Shown here one piece after another: positions 1 to 8,080 of a stretch of DNA of 64,000 nucleotides (within the stretch, counting starts at the first letter, position 1; every line of letters begins with the position of its first letter). Under the pieces are notes generated by a model. That model saw only the letters and a list, made by a program, of their open reading frames with translations, did not search any database and was not told the DNA's origin. The stretch lies in NCBI GenBank assembly GCA_963844655.1, contig CAWJPA010000009.1:761193-825192 (forward strand), in the 5' to 3' direction. The DNA comes from JASHPR01 sp963844655. Lineage in GTDB: Bacteria > Actinomycetota > Actinomycetes > Streptosporangiales > Streptosporangiaceae. Made by a program: the position numbers and the translations under genes.

Positions 1-2
1 GC

Positions 3-302
3 CGCCGCGACGGCGCCGGGACCGCGGTCACCGAGCTGATCACGACCACGCCGCCTGAGCCAGGGCCGGACGACCGGGTGCTGCTGCGGGAGCTGGTCGC
101 CGACGGCGAGATCGTCGGACGGGAGCCGCTGGAGGCCGCGCGGTCCCGCCATCGCGAGGTGATGGCGGAGCTGCCCGGGTTCGCGTTCCAGCTGTCGCGC
201 GGCTACCCGGCCATCCCCACGGTGTTCGAGCCGGACGGCGACTCGCCGGCTGAGCCCGGGCTGGGCCAGCCTCCTGCCGGGTCGGGCGGCACGTCCAGGT
301 AG
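3..302 (+). CDS. pncB: Nicotinate phosphoribosyltransferase, C-terminal fragment
   Basis: Only the last 99 codons lie in the window; the 5' part is off the left edge, and the reading phase starts at base 3. The family converts nicotinate and PRPP to nicotinate mononucleotide in NAD salvage. The segment reads LEAARSRHREVMAELP, then a Gln-Leu-Ser-Arg-Gly pair of motifs ending in PAIPTV, a tail I recognise from actinobacterial PncB. The nicotinamidase gene 2.9 kb downstream on the same strand supplies nicotinate for the same pathway. The last 100 bases overlap the convergent TetR gene. The assignment rests on a short tail, so it is good but not certain. Confidence 0.75.
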   Translation, partial: RRDGAGTAVTELITTTPPEPGPDDRVLLRELVADGEIVGREPLEAARSRHREVMAELPGFAFQLSRGYPAIPTVFEPDGDSPAEPGLGQPPAGSGGTSR

Positions 303-1111
303 GTGGCCAGGCCGCGGATGATGATGTCCATGCCCCATTCGAATCGCTGGTCCCCGTCGCCCGCGACGAGTACCTGGCTGAGCGCGACCGTGTTCGGGAA
401 CCGGTCCGCGGGCAGCGAGCTCATCCACGCGGCGAACTGATTCATGAACTCTTGCTCGTTCCCGGTCGGCGGCGACACGTCCTGCTCGTACGCGGTCGCG
501 CCGATGTAGAGGCCAGCCAGGTCGCCGACGAACGCCGCCACCTGGTCGGGCATCCCCGCCGCGCGGAGCTCGCCGAGGATGCGCTCGCTCATGGGCAGCA
601 TGCTTGGGGTGACTGCCACCCGGCCGAGGGTGAGCGCGGCCACACCGGGGTGGCTCCGGTACATGGCCAGTATCGCGCGGCCGAAGCCCTTGAGCGTGTC
701 CTGCCAGGTGCCGCCTTCCGGCGGGGGCACGAGCTCCTCGAAGATCCGGTCGAGCACCAGCTGGACCAGCTCCTCCTTGTTCGCGACGTAACCGTAGAGG
801 GACGAGGCGGAGACCCCGATCTCGTCGGCGACGCGGCGCATGGTGAGCGCGTCCCCGCCGTCGGATTCCAGCACCCGCAGCGCGGCCTCGACCACCACCT
901 CGCGGCTGAGCTGCGGCCTGGGCACGCTGCGGCGCCGCGGCGCTGACCGCCACGGCGGCTCGGGCGCGACGTCGCCCGTCGCACCGGCACCGCGGCCCCC
1001 GCCTGCCCGGCTGTCCTTGGTCACCCGCCCGACACTGCGGGGCCCGGCTACGCCGCCCGCCGCCCCGGCGCGGCCCGCCGCCTCCTTGCGCTCTGGCATC
1101 CCCTCTGGCAT
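203..1111 (-). CDS. TetR-family repressor of the adjacent ABC exporter
   Basis: A 302-residue regulator. After a basic, Gly/Arg-rich N-terminal extension of about 70 residues comes a TetR DNA-binding domain (REVVVEAALRVLESDG, then ADEIGVSASSLYGYVANKEELV). A TetR_C-like ligand-binding domain follows. I chose the ATG at 1111 because further upstream the frame crosses the operator region; an ATG at 1099 is also possible. It is divergent from a DrrA/DrrB-type exporter, with several GAAC/GTTC inverted repeats between them, the usual layout for a drug-responsive repressor controlling its own pump. The C-terminus is extended by a Gly/Ser-rich tail overlapping the 3' end of pncB. The ligand is unknown. 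Confidence 0.85.
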   Translation of the reverse strand: MPEGMPERKEAAGRAGAAGGVAGPRSVGRVTKDSRAGGGRGAGATGDVAPEPPWRSAPRRRSVPRPQLSREVVVEAALRVLESDGGDALTMRRVADEIGVSASSLYGYVANKEELVQLVLDRIFEELVPPPEGGTWQDTLKGFGRAILAMYRSHPGVAALTLGRVAVTPSMLPMSERILGELRAAGMPDQVAAFVGDLAGLYIGATAYEQDVSPPTGNEQEFMNQFAAWMSSLPADRFPNTVALSQVLVAGDGDQRFEWGMDIIIRGLATYLDVPPDPAGGWPSPGSAGESPSGSNTVGMAG

Positions 1112-1132
1112 GCGCAACAGTGTACTTGACGC

Positions 1133-1196
1133 GAACAGCGTTCTGTAGTAGACCAATGTTCTGTACGAACGTTGTTCATTTAGAGAACACTGTTCT
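1133..1196. promoter_or_regulatory. Divergent promoter with repeated GAAC/GTTC operators
   Basis: The gap between the TetR and ABC genes is lower in GC than its surroundings and holds at least three dyads: GAACAGCGTTC at 1133-1143, CAATGTTC/GAACGTTG with a five-base centre at 1154-1174, and AGAACA/TGTTCT around a central C at 1184-1196. The last sits just upstream of the ABC ribosome-binding site GGAGGTGGAG. Repeated half-sites between a TetR gene and its target are typical operators. Binding itself is inferred. Confidence 0.7.
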
Positions 1197-1206
1197 GGAG
1201 GTGGAG

Positions 1207-2292
1207 ATGTCTGAGGTAACGATGACCGGGGCGGCCGTGGCAGGGTCATCCATGACGGGGTCCGCAGCGGCAGGGTCAGCCATGACGGGGTCCGCAGCCG
1301 CGGGGTCCGCAGCAGCCGGGACGGCCGTGTCGGCCGACGGACTCAGCAAGGTCTATAAGGGCCGGGCCGGCGAGGTGCGCGCGCTGGACGGGCTGAGCTT
1401 CTCGGTCGCGGCCGGCTCCGTGTTCGCCCTGCTCGGCCCGAACGGCGCGGGCAAGACCACAACCGTCCGCATCCTGACGACGCTGACCAGGCCGGATGAG
1501 GGCCGGGCCACCGTGGCCGGGATCGACGTGCTCAGGGCGGCGGGCCGGGTGCGGTCGGTGATCGGCGCCGTGGCCCAGCGCAGCGGCGCGGTAGGCGACC
1601 TGACCGGCCACGAGAACCTGATGCTGCAGGGCAAGATCTGCCGGATGCGGGGCAAGGACCTGCGCCCCCGCGTGGCCGAGTTGCTCGAGCAGTTCGGGCT
1701 GGCCGATGCGGCCCGCCGCCAGGTGCGCACCTACTCGGGTGGCATGCGGCGGCGCCTGGACGTGGCCACCGCGCTGGTGCACAACCCGGCGGTGCTGTTC
1801 CTCGACGAGCCCACCACCGGGCTCGACCCGGAGGGCCGTGCCGAGCTGTGGGCGGTGCTCACCGGGCTGGCCGCGGAGGCCGGGACCACGATCCTGGTCA
1901 CCACCCACTACCTGGACGAGGCCGACCAGTTCGCCGACCGGATCGCGATCGTGGACCGGGGCCGGATCGTGGCCGAGGGCACCGCCGACCAGCTCAAGGC
2001 CGGGATGGAGGGCGATTCTGTACTGCTCGAGCTCGGCGACACCGGGCAGGTGCCGCAGGCCGAAGCGGCTCTGACCCGGGTTCCGCAGGTCCGGCACGTG
2101 GCCGCGAGCGGGGCCGCCATGCGGGCCCGGGTCGCCGACGGGCCCCGGGCGCTGCCCGCCGTGCTCGCGAGCCTGGAGGCGGCCGGGGTGGCCGTCCTGT
2201 CCGTCACCGTCGCCCGGCCCTCGCTGGACGACGTCTACCTGCACCACGCCGGCCGGTCGTTCCGGCAGGCAGAAGGGATCACCGCGTCATGA
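1207..2292 (+). CDS. ABC transporter ATP-binding protein, DrrA type
   Basis: A 361-residue ATPase that would energise export by the permease encoded immediately downstream. It has Walker A GPNGAGKTTT near residue 77, the ABC signature YSGGMRRRLD near 176, Walker B VLFLDEPTTGLD, and a switch histidine in VTTHYLDEAD. The long C-terminal region is typical of the daunorubicin-resistance DrrA family. The start at 1207 follows GGAGGTGGAG. About 40 residues precede the ATPase domain and are a low-complexity Met-Thr-Gly-Ser-Ala run from a tandem DNA repeat at about 1222-1320. Its stop overlaps the permease start (ATGA). The substrate is probably a hydrophobic drug, but this is not shown. Confidence 0.92.
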   Translation: MSEVTMTGAAVAGSSMTGSAAAGSAMTGSAAAGSAAAGTAVSADGLSKVYKGRAGEVRALDGLSFSVAAGSVFALLGPNGAGKTTTVRILTTLTRPDEGRATVAGIDVLRAAGRVRSVIGAVAQRSGAVGDLTGHENLMLQGKICRMRGKDLRPRVAELLEQFGLADAARRQVRTYSGGMRRRLDVATALVHNPAVLFLDEPTTGLDPEGRAELWAVLTGLAAEAGTTILVTTHYLDEADQFADRIAIVDRGRIVAEGTADQLKAGMEGDSVLLELGDTGQVPQAEAALTRVPQVRHVAASGAAMRARVADGPRALPAVLASLEAAGVAVLSVTVARPSLDDVYLHHAGRSFRQAEGITAS

Positions 2293-3068
2293 ACGTCACG
2301 AACTTCGCCCGCCAGTCCTGGGTGCTGCTCACCCAGCGCTACCTGCGCCAGCTCTACCGCCAGCCCGCGGTCATCGGCATCACGCTCACCCAGCCGGTCA
2401 TCTGGCTGCTGCTGTTCGGGGCGCTGTTCAAGCGCGTGGCCGAGATACCCGGGTTCGGCGGGGGCAACTACATCACCTATCTCACGCCCGGCGTGGTGAT
2501 CATGACCGCGCTATTCTCGGCCAGCTGGACCGGGATGTCCTACATCGAGGACATGAACACCGGGGTCATGGACCGGTTCCTGACCGCTCCGCTCCCGCGC
2601 GGTGTGCTGATCTCGGCAACGCTCGCCTACCAGGCCGTGACCACCGTGGTGCAGTCGGCGATCATCATCGCAATCGGCTGGGGCATCGGGGCGAGCTTCC
2701 CCGGCGGCGCCTGGGGCATCGCGGCCCTCATCGGGATCTCCGTGCTGCTCGCCGTGGCCATGGCCGGGCTCTCCAACGGGCTGGCGCTGCTGTCCCGCCA
2801 GCGCGAAACGCTGATCGCGGCGTCCACCACGCTGGTGATGCCGCTGACCTTCCTGTCCGGGGCGTTCCTGTCGCTGCACCTGGTGCCCGGCTGGATCGCG
2901 GCGACCGCCCGGTTCAACCCCGTCAACTGGGCGGCCAGCGCCGGGCGCGAGGCCATCGCCGCCCACCCGCCGTGGGGCACGGTCGGCGCCTACGCCGGCT
3001 TCCTGGCCATCGCCGTGCTGGTCACCGCCGCGATGTCGACCCGGGCGTTCCGCCTGGTCCAGCGGTAA
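2289..3068 (+). CDS. ABC-2 type permease, DrrB-like
   Basis: A 259-residue membrane protein starting at the ATG that overlaps the ATPase stop, so the two are translationally coupled. It shows about six hydrophobic segments, including PAVIGITLTQPVIWLLLFGALF, a TPGVVIMTALFSASWTGM segment, and later LTFLSGAFLSLHLVPGW, the conserved ABC-2 region. It would form the pore of a two-component exporter driven by the upstream ATPase and repressed by the divergent TetR. A strong GC hairpin follows the stop. Confidence 0.9.
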   Translation: MNVTNFARQSWVLLTQRYLRQLYRQPAVIGITLTQPVIWLLLFGALFKRVAEIPGFGGGNYITYLTPGVVIMTALFSASWTGMSYIEDMNTGVMDRFLTAPLPRGVLISATLAYQAVTTVVQSAIIIAIGWGIGASFPGGAWGIAALIGISVLLAVAMAGLSNGLALLSRQRETLIAASTTLVMPLTFLSGAFLSLHLVPGWIAATARFNPVNWAASAGREAIAAHPPWGTVGAYAGFLAIAVLVTAAMSTRAFRLVQR

Positions 3069-3077
3069 CCCAACCCG

Positions 3078-3114
3078 GGCGGCCCCGCGGATGCGCTGCG
3101 TCCGCGGGGCCGCC
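3078..3114 (+). terminator. GC-rich hairpin after the ABC exporter
   Basis: A perfect 14-bp inverted repeat (arms 3078-3091 and 3101-3114, 9-base loop) starts 10 bases after the permease stop. It has no clear T-run, which is common for actinomycete terminators. It separates the exporter from pncA. Confidence 0.65.
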
Positions 3115-3163
3115 GCTGACACCCCGGGCCCGCCGGGGCTCCCGGCCTGGATAGGCTCGGACC

Positions 3164-3751
3164 GTGGCCACAGCACTGGTGATCGTGGACGTCCAGAACG
3201 ATTTCTGCGAGGGTGGCTCACTCTCCGTAACCGGGGGGGCCGAGGTGGCCCGGTCAATCGGCGCGTTTCTGGCCGGGCTCGACCGCAACAGCTACGCCCA
3301 CGTCGTGGCCACTCAGGACCATCACGTCGATCCCGGCTCGCACTTCTCCGCTGCGCCCGACTTCGTCGGGACCTGGCCGCCGCACTGCGTCGCGGACACC
3401 AACGGCGCGGACTTCCATCCCAGCCTGGACCCGGCCGCGTTCGAGGCGGTGTTCCGCAAGGGCGAGCACGCGGCCGCCTACAGCGGGTTCGAGGGCGCGG
3501 ACGCCGACGGCGTGCCGCTGGCCGCCTGGCTGCGGCAGCGCGGCGTCACCGCCGTGGACATCGCCGGGATCGCCACCGACCACTGCGTGCGGGCCACGGC
3601 CACCGACGCCGCGACCGCGGGCTTCACCACCCGGGTGCTGCTGGACCTCACCGCCGGCGTGGCCGCGGACACGACCAAGGCGGCGCTCGACGAGATGCGC
3701 ACAGCAGGCGTCGAGCTGACAGGGAACCCGGTCGGGATAGACGGGAACTGA
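3164..3751 (+). CDS. pncA: Nicotinamidase / isochorismatase-family hydrolase
   Basis: A 195-residue cytosolic hydrolase that should deamidate nicotinamide to nicotinate for NAD salvage. Asp9 in VDVQNDF, Lys99 in FRKGEH and Cys141 in TDHCVRAT form the catalytic triad, and Asp52/His54 in TQDHHVDPGSHF fit the metal site of nicotinamidases. The start is GTG at 3164. The pathway partner pncB lies upstream on the same strand, with the TetR/ABC cassette between them, so the exporter may have been inserted into an older pncB-pncA pair. Confidence 0.88.
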   Translation: MATALVIVDVQNDFCEGGSLSVTGGAEVARSIGAFLAGLDRNSYAHVVATQDHHVDPGSHFSAAPDFVGTWPPHCVADTNGADFHPSLDPAAFEAVFRKGEHAAAYSGFEGADADGVPLAAWLRQRGVTAVDIAGIATDHCVRATATDAATAGFTTRVLLDLTAGVAADTTKAALDEMRTAGVELTGNPVGIDGN

Positions 3752-3812
3752 CCCGTATTCGGGCCGGATATCCCAGTATCCGGCCGATAGCCCAGACTGC
3801 GGCCGCGCCCGG

Positions 3813-4556
3813 TTACCGCGGGTACATACCGCCGTCGAGCGAGATCACCTGGTTGGTCAGGTAGGCGTTGCGCAGCATGGCCAGGGCCAGGTCGGCGACC
3901 TCGTCCGGCTGCCCGAGCCTGCCGACTGGCACCCGGCCCGCGAGCTCGCCAGGCTCGCCGGGCAGCATGCCGGTGTCGGTGATCAGCGCGGGGGCGAGCG
4001 CGTTGACGGTGACCCCGGAGGGGGCGAGGCGCCCGGCGAGGAAGTGAGTCAGCCCGTGCAGGCCGGCCTTGGAGGCGGCATAGTGCGGCCCGACGATGCC
4101 GCCCGTGAAGGCCGCTGCCGAGGAGATGAAGAGCACCCGGCCGAAATTGCGTAATGCCATTCCGGGCACTAGGTGCTGAGCGAGGAGAAAAGGGGCGCGC
4201 AGGTTGACCGCGATCATCTCGTCGAAGTCCGCGCTGCTGATCTCGTCGAGGGACTGGACGCGGCCCAGCCCGGCGTTGCTGACGAGCACATCCACCGGGC
4301 CCAGGGCCCGCTCCACGGCGTCGGCCAGGGCCCCGGGGGCAGCCGGGTCACGCAGGTCGGCGGCCACGGCCACGGCCTGCCCGCCCACGGCTGCGATCTC
4401 GCCGGCGACCTGCCGGGCTGGCCCTTCCTGGCGGCCGTAGGCCACCGCGACCGCCGCGCCGTCGGCCGCCAGCCGGGCCGCGATCGCCCGGCCGATGCCG
4501 CCGCTGCCGCCGGTGACCAGCGCCACGCGGCCCCTGAGCCCGTCCACGCGCCGCAC
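3813..4556 (-). CDS. SDR oxidoreductase, FabG-like
   Basis: A 247-residue classical short-chain dehydrogenase: cofactor loop TGGSGGIG near residue 15, SNAG in the fourth strand, catalytic Ser in FISSAA, YAASK for the Tyr/Lys pair, and a C-terminal SLDGG motif. The family reduces or oxidises carbonyl/alcohol groups with NAD(P)H; the substrate cannot be read. The start is GTG at 4556, with an in-frame GTG at 4547 as an alternative. It is convergent with pncA and lies just downstream of DUF3039 and YqgE on the same strand. Confidence 0.85.
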   Translation of the reverse strand: MRRVDGLRGRVALVTGGSGGIGRAIAARLAADGAAVAVAYGRQEGPARQVAGEIAAVGGQAVAVAADLRDPAAPGALADAVERALGPVDVLVSNAGLGRVQSLDEISSADFDEMIAVNLRAPFLLAQHLVPGMALRNFGRVLFISSAAAFTGGIVGPHYAASKAGLHGLTHFLAGRLAPSGVTVNALAPALITDTGMLPGEPGELAGRVPVGRLGQPDEVADLALAMLRNAYLTNQVISLDGGMYPR

Positions 4557-4584
4557 CTAGCGACCCGCGCCTGTCAGCCGGCGC

Positions 4585-4842
4585 TCAGTCGCCACCCTCC
4601 GGCAGGGACTCGTAGATCTCCTTGCACTCCGGGCACACGGGGAATCGCTTGGGATCGCGGCTCGGCACCCAGACCTTGCCGCACAGCGCGATCACGGGCG
4701 TCCCGGTCACGGCGCTGTCGACGATCTTGTCTTTATCGACATAATGGGCAAATCGCTCGTGATCGCCGTCACCGTGAGAGAGATCCGGGACGGTGCGGGT
4801 GTCTTCCCTGACGTCAGTTCCAGGCATGACTTCTGTGCTCAC
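4585..4842 (-). CDS. DUF3039 small zinc-ribbon protein
   Basis: An 85-residue protein matching the actinobacterial DUF3039 family. It has an acidic N-terminus, then HYVDKDKIVDSAVTG, a core CGKVWVP, and FPVCPECKEIYESLP, giving a Cys plus CPEC set that could bind zinc. Its role is unknown. It is widely conserved in actinobacteria next to housekeeping genes, as here beside YqgE. The start is GTG at 4842. Confidence 0.85.
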   Translation of the reverse strand: MSTEVMPGTDVREDTRTVPDLSHGDGDHERFAHYVDKDKIVDSAVTGTPVIALCGKVWVPSRDPKRFPVCPECKEIYESLPEGGD

Positions 4843-4876
4843 AGCGACCGATTCTACGCGGCGGGCACAACCGCGC

Positions 4877-5452
4877 TCAGTTGAGCATGGGATCGTCCGG
4901 GTAGGTGGCCACGATCGCGAAGTCGCCGCCCTGCCGCCGGAGCACCGCAGGCCAGAGCTGTTCCGGCTCGGCCAGGAACGCGTCGGTCGGCTCCCCGGGG
5001 AGCACGTACCAGGCGCCTTCGTCGATCTCCGCCTGCAACTGCCCCGGCCCCCACCCCGCGTAGCCCGCGAAGACCCGCAGCGAGGTGATCCCCCCGGCCA
5101 GCAGCTCGGGCGGGGCCTCCAGGTCGACCAGCCCGATCCGGGACATCAGGCTGGAGCCGTCCAGCGAGCGCCAGCCCAGCGGCTCCTCCTCGCCCTGGGC
5201 CAGGGCCAGGGCCAGGGCGCTGTTCGGGGAGACCGGCCCGCCCTTGAACACCACCGTCGGCCCGGTGACGAGGTCTGTCCAGGACTCCAGGACCTGCCCG
5301 ACCTCAACCTCGGTCGGTCGGTTCAGCACGACACCGAGCGTTCCCTCCTCCGGCTCGTCCTCCACGATCAAGATCACGGTGCGCCGGAAGTTGGGGTCAC
5401 CGAGCAGCGGCGTGGCCACGAGAAGCCGGCCGCTGAGCGATTCAGGCTCCAT
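4877..5452 (-). CDS. YqgE/AlgH family protein
   Basis: A 191-residue protein of the YqgE/AlgH (UPF0301) family. Landmarks are GRLLVATPLLGDPNFRRTVILI at the N-terminus, GTLGVVLNRPTE, KGGPVSPNSAL and FAGYAGWGPGQLQAEI, which cover the whole family length. The frame stays open upstream, but the ATG at 5452 gives the family's usual N-terminus. Function is poorly defined. Stop and start spacing to DUF3039 (34 bases) suggests co-transcription. Confidence 0.9.
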   Translation of the reverse strand: MEPESLSGRLLVATPLLGDPNFRRTVILIVEDEPEEGTLGVVLNRPTEVEVGQVLESWTDLVTGPTVVFKGGPVSPNSALALALAQGEEEPLGWRSLDGSSLMSRIGLVDLEAPPELLAGGITSLRVFAGYAGWGPGQLQAEIDEGAWYVLPGEPTDAFLAEPEQLWPAVLRRQGGDFAIVATYPDDPMLN

Positions 5453-5548
5453 GTCTCCATGATGCGCCTGTTTCTTGAAACGTCGCGCAGCGCCTACCGC
5501 ATGAACGCCAAAGTCGGCTGATGATCGGAGGACACGTACGCTAAAGGG

Positions 5549-6130
5549 GTGGTCTCTGAGGTAAGCACCGGCGGGGACGCCGTCCAGCAGGACGCTGGCC
5601 TGGCGGACGGCGGGCGGGCGGATGACGGGCAGGCCGACGGCGGGCAGGCGGCCGGCCAGCCGGCCGGAGCCCGGACCGTGACGGCCGTGGCCGACCTGCC
5701 CACGGTCGATGTCACCCGGCTCCGGGTCGCGATCGCGCGGCTGTCCAGGCTGCTGCGCAAGCACGAGCTGGCCGGCCTGACGCCGACGCAGCTCGCCGCG
5801 CTGGCCACCGTCGAGCGGACGGGGCCGCTGCGGCTGGGCGATCTGGCCGCCGCGGAGCGGATCGCGCCGTCCACGCTGACCCGGCTGGTGAGCGCGCTCG
5901 AGGACCAGGGCTATGTGCGGCGCCACGTGGTGCCCGGTGACGCCCGGGCGTGGACCCTGGTGGTCACCGCGACCGGGCACGAGGTGCTGGACCGGATCCG
6001 GCAGGAGAACACGCTCCAGCTCGCCGACAGCCTGCTGACGCTGTCTCCGGACCAGCTCGCCGCGCTGGCCACGGCCCTGCCCGCGCTCGAGCAGCTGGCC
6101 AACGCCGGGGCACACGACCCGGCGGACTGA
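5549..6130 (+). CDS. MarR-family transcriptional regulator
   Basis: A 193-residue protein. After an Ala/Gly/Asp-rich N-terminus of about 50 residues, the winged helix is clear: LTPTQLAALATVERTGPLRLGDLAAAERIAPSTLTRLVSALEDQGYVRR, then a wing with PGDARAWTLVVTATG. It would bind DNA as a dimer. The start is GTG at 5549 behind AAGGGG; the low-complexity N-terminus leaves a downstream start possible. It is divergent from YqgE and convergent with the thioredoxin-TPR gene, so no target is evident. Confidence 0.85.
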   Translation: MVSEVSTGGDAVQQDAGLADGGRADDGQADGGQAAGQPAGARTVTAVADLPTVDVTRLRVAIARLSRLLRKHELAGLTPTQLAALATVERTGPLRLGDLAAAERIAPSTLTRLVSALEDQGYVRRHVVPGDARAWTLVVTATGHEVLDRIRQENTLQLADSLLTLSPDQLAALATALPALEQLANAGAHDPAD

Positions 6131-6220
6131 CCCGCCGGGTCCAGACCCCCCGGGGCCCAGAAGGCCCGCCTGGTCCAGCAGGTCCCGCCTGGTCCAGAAG
6201 CCCCGGCCTGGGCCCGCAAC

Positions 6221-6248
6221 GTCAGAACAGCAGGGTCAGAACAGCAGG
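6221..6248. repeat. 14-bp tandem duplication spanning a stop codon
   Basis: GTCAGAACAGCAGG occurs twice in perfect tandem (6221-6234 and 6235-6248). The right copy contains the stop codon of the thioredoxin-TPR gene (6236-6238, minus strand), so the left copy repeats its last codons and stop. The rest of the gap (6131-6220) holds further short GGTCCAG-type repeats. Confidence 0.9.
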
Positions 6249-7312
6249 CTGGACAGCGTGGCCCGGGCCTTGGTGACGCGCGGGTCGCGGGGCGGGAACA
6301 CGTCAAACAGCTTGAGCAGGTGCACCCGGGCCTGGTTCCGCTCGTCGCCCGAGGTCTGCCTGATCGTGGTGAGCAGCCGGTCGAACCCGGCCTCGATCTT
6401 GCCCATGGCCACGTCGATGTCGGCCACCCGCGCCTGCGCGTCCGGATCGCCCGGATTGTCGTCCGCGTCCCGGTGCGCCTTGACCTGGTCGTAGGAGTTC
6501 ACCCGCCGGATCAGGTTCACCTGGGCGAGGCCCATGGTGGCGGCCGGGTGGCCGGGCGCGGACGCGAGCACCTTCTCAAACGCCGCCACCGCGCCGTCCA
6601 GGTCGCCGCGCTCCATGGCCTGCTGCGCTTCGCCGAACCCGGGGTCGGCGAACGCATCGCCGGGACCGCCCGGGCCCATCCCCGGGCCTTCCGGCCGCCC
6701 GGCGCCCGGGCGGGGACCGGGCCCGGCCTGGCCCGGCCCAGCCTGACCCGGTCCGGCCTGGCCTGCACCGCCCTCGCCGGCGTCCTGCGCGTCGGCCGCG
6801 CCTTCGCCGTCCTGGTCGTCGGCCCCGTCGCCGTCCGCGCCCTGGCCGGGCAGGCCGAGCTCCTGGGCGACCTGCATGATCTGGGTGAGCCAGTCCCGCA
6901 CGTTGGCCTCGGGCTGGGCACCGAGGAAGCCGTCCACGACCTGCCCGCCGACGATGGCCATGACCATCGGAATGGACTGCACCTGGAGCGCGGCGCTCAG
7001 CTGCGGATTGGCGTCGACGTCGACCTTGGCCAGGACCCAGGCGCCGCCCGCCTCATCGGCCAGCTTCTCCAGTACCGGCGACAGCTGCTTGCAGGGCCCG
7101 CACCAGTCTGCCCACAAATCCAGGATCACCGGAACGCTGCGCGACCGTTCCACCACGTCGGTGTTGAAGGTCTGGTCGGTGACATCGATGACATGACCCG
7201 CCGAGGCGCCTGCCTGGTCGGACTGGGCCGCCTGCTGCCTGCGCTGCGCGGCGGTCTGCCGGGCGCCCAGGTCTACGGCCCCGCGAAGGGAGAAATCCCG
7301 CGGCTGCTGCAT
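6236..7312 (-). CDS. Thioredoxin-TPR protein, YbbN/CnoX type
   Basis: A 358-residue protein. A thioredoxin fold with WADWCGPCKQL (Cys71, Cys74) and the cis-proline region SIPMVMAI is followed by an acidic/Gly-Pro-Gln linker (about 160-215) and a C-terminal helical TPR-like domain. This matches the YbbN/CnoX family of chaperone-linked thioredoxins. I chose the ATG at 7312, which gives the family N-terminus MQQPRDFSLRGAVDLG. The linker repeats AGPGQ several times. It would act in the cytosol on oxidised or unfolded proteins; both active-site cysteines are kept. Confidence 0.88.
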   Translation of the reverse strand: MQQPRDFSLRGAVDLGARQTAAQRRQQAAQSDQAGASAGHVIDVTDQTFNTDVVERSRSVPVILDLWADWCGPCKQLSPVLEKLADEAGGAWVLAKVDVDANPQLSAALQVQSIPMVMAIVGGQVVDGFLGAQPEANVRDWLTQIMQVAQELGLPGQGADGDGADDQDGEGAADAQDAGEGGAGQAGPGQAGPGQAGPGPRPGAGRPEGPGMGPGGPGDAFADPGFGEAQQAMERGDLDGAVAAFEKVLASAPGHPAATMGLAQVNLIRRVNSYDQVKAHRDADDNPGDPDAQARVADIDVAMGKIEAGFDRLLTTIRQTSGDERNQARVHLLKLFDVFPPRDPRVTKARATLSSLLF

Positions 7313-7392
7313 GTATCTATCCTGCCGCATACCACCGAATGCCCTGGCACCATGGCCGGCTGCGCCGCCAGGCCCGGCTCCGGGGCCTAGCG

Positions 7393-7536
7393 GTCGGAGC
7401 GGCCGGGACCACCGGCCGCGGCGTGGCCGGGACCACCGGCGGCGGAGCGGCCTGGGCCATCAGCGGCCGAAGTGGCCGGGGTCACCAGCGGCGGAGTGGC
7501 CGGGGTCACCAGCGGCGGAGCGGCCGCCGGTCCTGA
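7393..7536. repeat. 24-bp minisatellite at the end of the membrane-protein gene
   Basis: About six degenerate 24-bp units based on GGCCGGGGTCACCAGCGGCGG. The last two complete units are nearly identical. The array crosses the stop codon of the downstream-strand gene (7460-7462), so repeat number sets the length of its C-terminal Ala-Gly-Asp-Pro-Gly-His tail. Confidence 0.8.
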
Positions 7537-8008
7537 GAGCGCGGTCCTGCCGGACCCGGCGCAGCACCGGCAGCGCAGCGAAGTACGACCCCGCGGTGGC
7601 GATGCCCCCGATGCCGAGGTCAACCGAGATCCGGCCCTGCCGGGCCCAGTACACGTCCTTCAGGTCCAGGAGCAGGGCGAACTCATCGATGATCAGCGCC
7701 AGACCCGATCCGTAGGCGAGGGCGACCGCCGGATGCCGGCGCTGGGCATCCTCACCGCGCACGGCGACGGCGCCGACCCCGCTCAGCAGCCCGATGCCCC
7801 ACAGGTAGTGGTGCAGGTGCTCGCCCCCGGCGCTGAGGTTCCGGAACGGCCCCCGGCCCGCGCGGATGCTCCCTGTGATCCCGCGCACCGCCGCGAACGT
7901 GGTGGCAAAGGCGAGCCAGCTGAGCAGCGCCGCCCGCTGGCCCTGATCCAGTTCCTCGCGGAACGCGGTGCTCAGGGTCCGGGAGAGCCGCGGCGGAAGG
8001 TCGGTCAC
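7460..8008 (-). CDS. Hypothetical integral membrane protein
   Basis: A 182-residue protein I do not recognise as a named family. It has about four hydrophobic segments: LLSWLAFATTFAAVRGITG, YLWGIGLLSGVGAVAV, AVALAYGSGLALIIDEFALLLDL and LGIGGIATAGSYFAALPVL. Conserved-looking charged or polar residues lie inside them, including GGEHLHHYLWG and IIDEFALLLDLKDVYW, which suggests a metal- or proton-binding membrane core. The start is GTG at 8008. The last 25 residues are encoded by the minisatellite and probably are not functional. Confidence 0.7.
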   Translation of the reverse strand: MTDLPPRLSRTLSTAFREELDQGQRAALLSWLAFATTFAAVRGITGSIRAGRGPFRNLSAGGEHLHHYLWGIGLLSGVGAVAVRGEDAQRRHPAVALAYGSGLALIIDEFALLLDLKDVYWARQGRISVDLGIGGIATAGSYFAALPVLRRVRQDRALRTGGRSAAGDPGHSAAGDPGHFGR

Positions 8009-8080
8009 ACGCGCACCCTACGCTCCGGCGCGCCCGGCTCCGGACACTGGCCGGGACACACCGGAATGGCGGGAAATGCG

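Noticed and set aside
7393..7536. CRISPR-like array
   Set aside because: The 24-bp units follow each other directly with no spacers, and no cas genes are near; it is a minisatellite.
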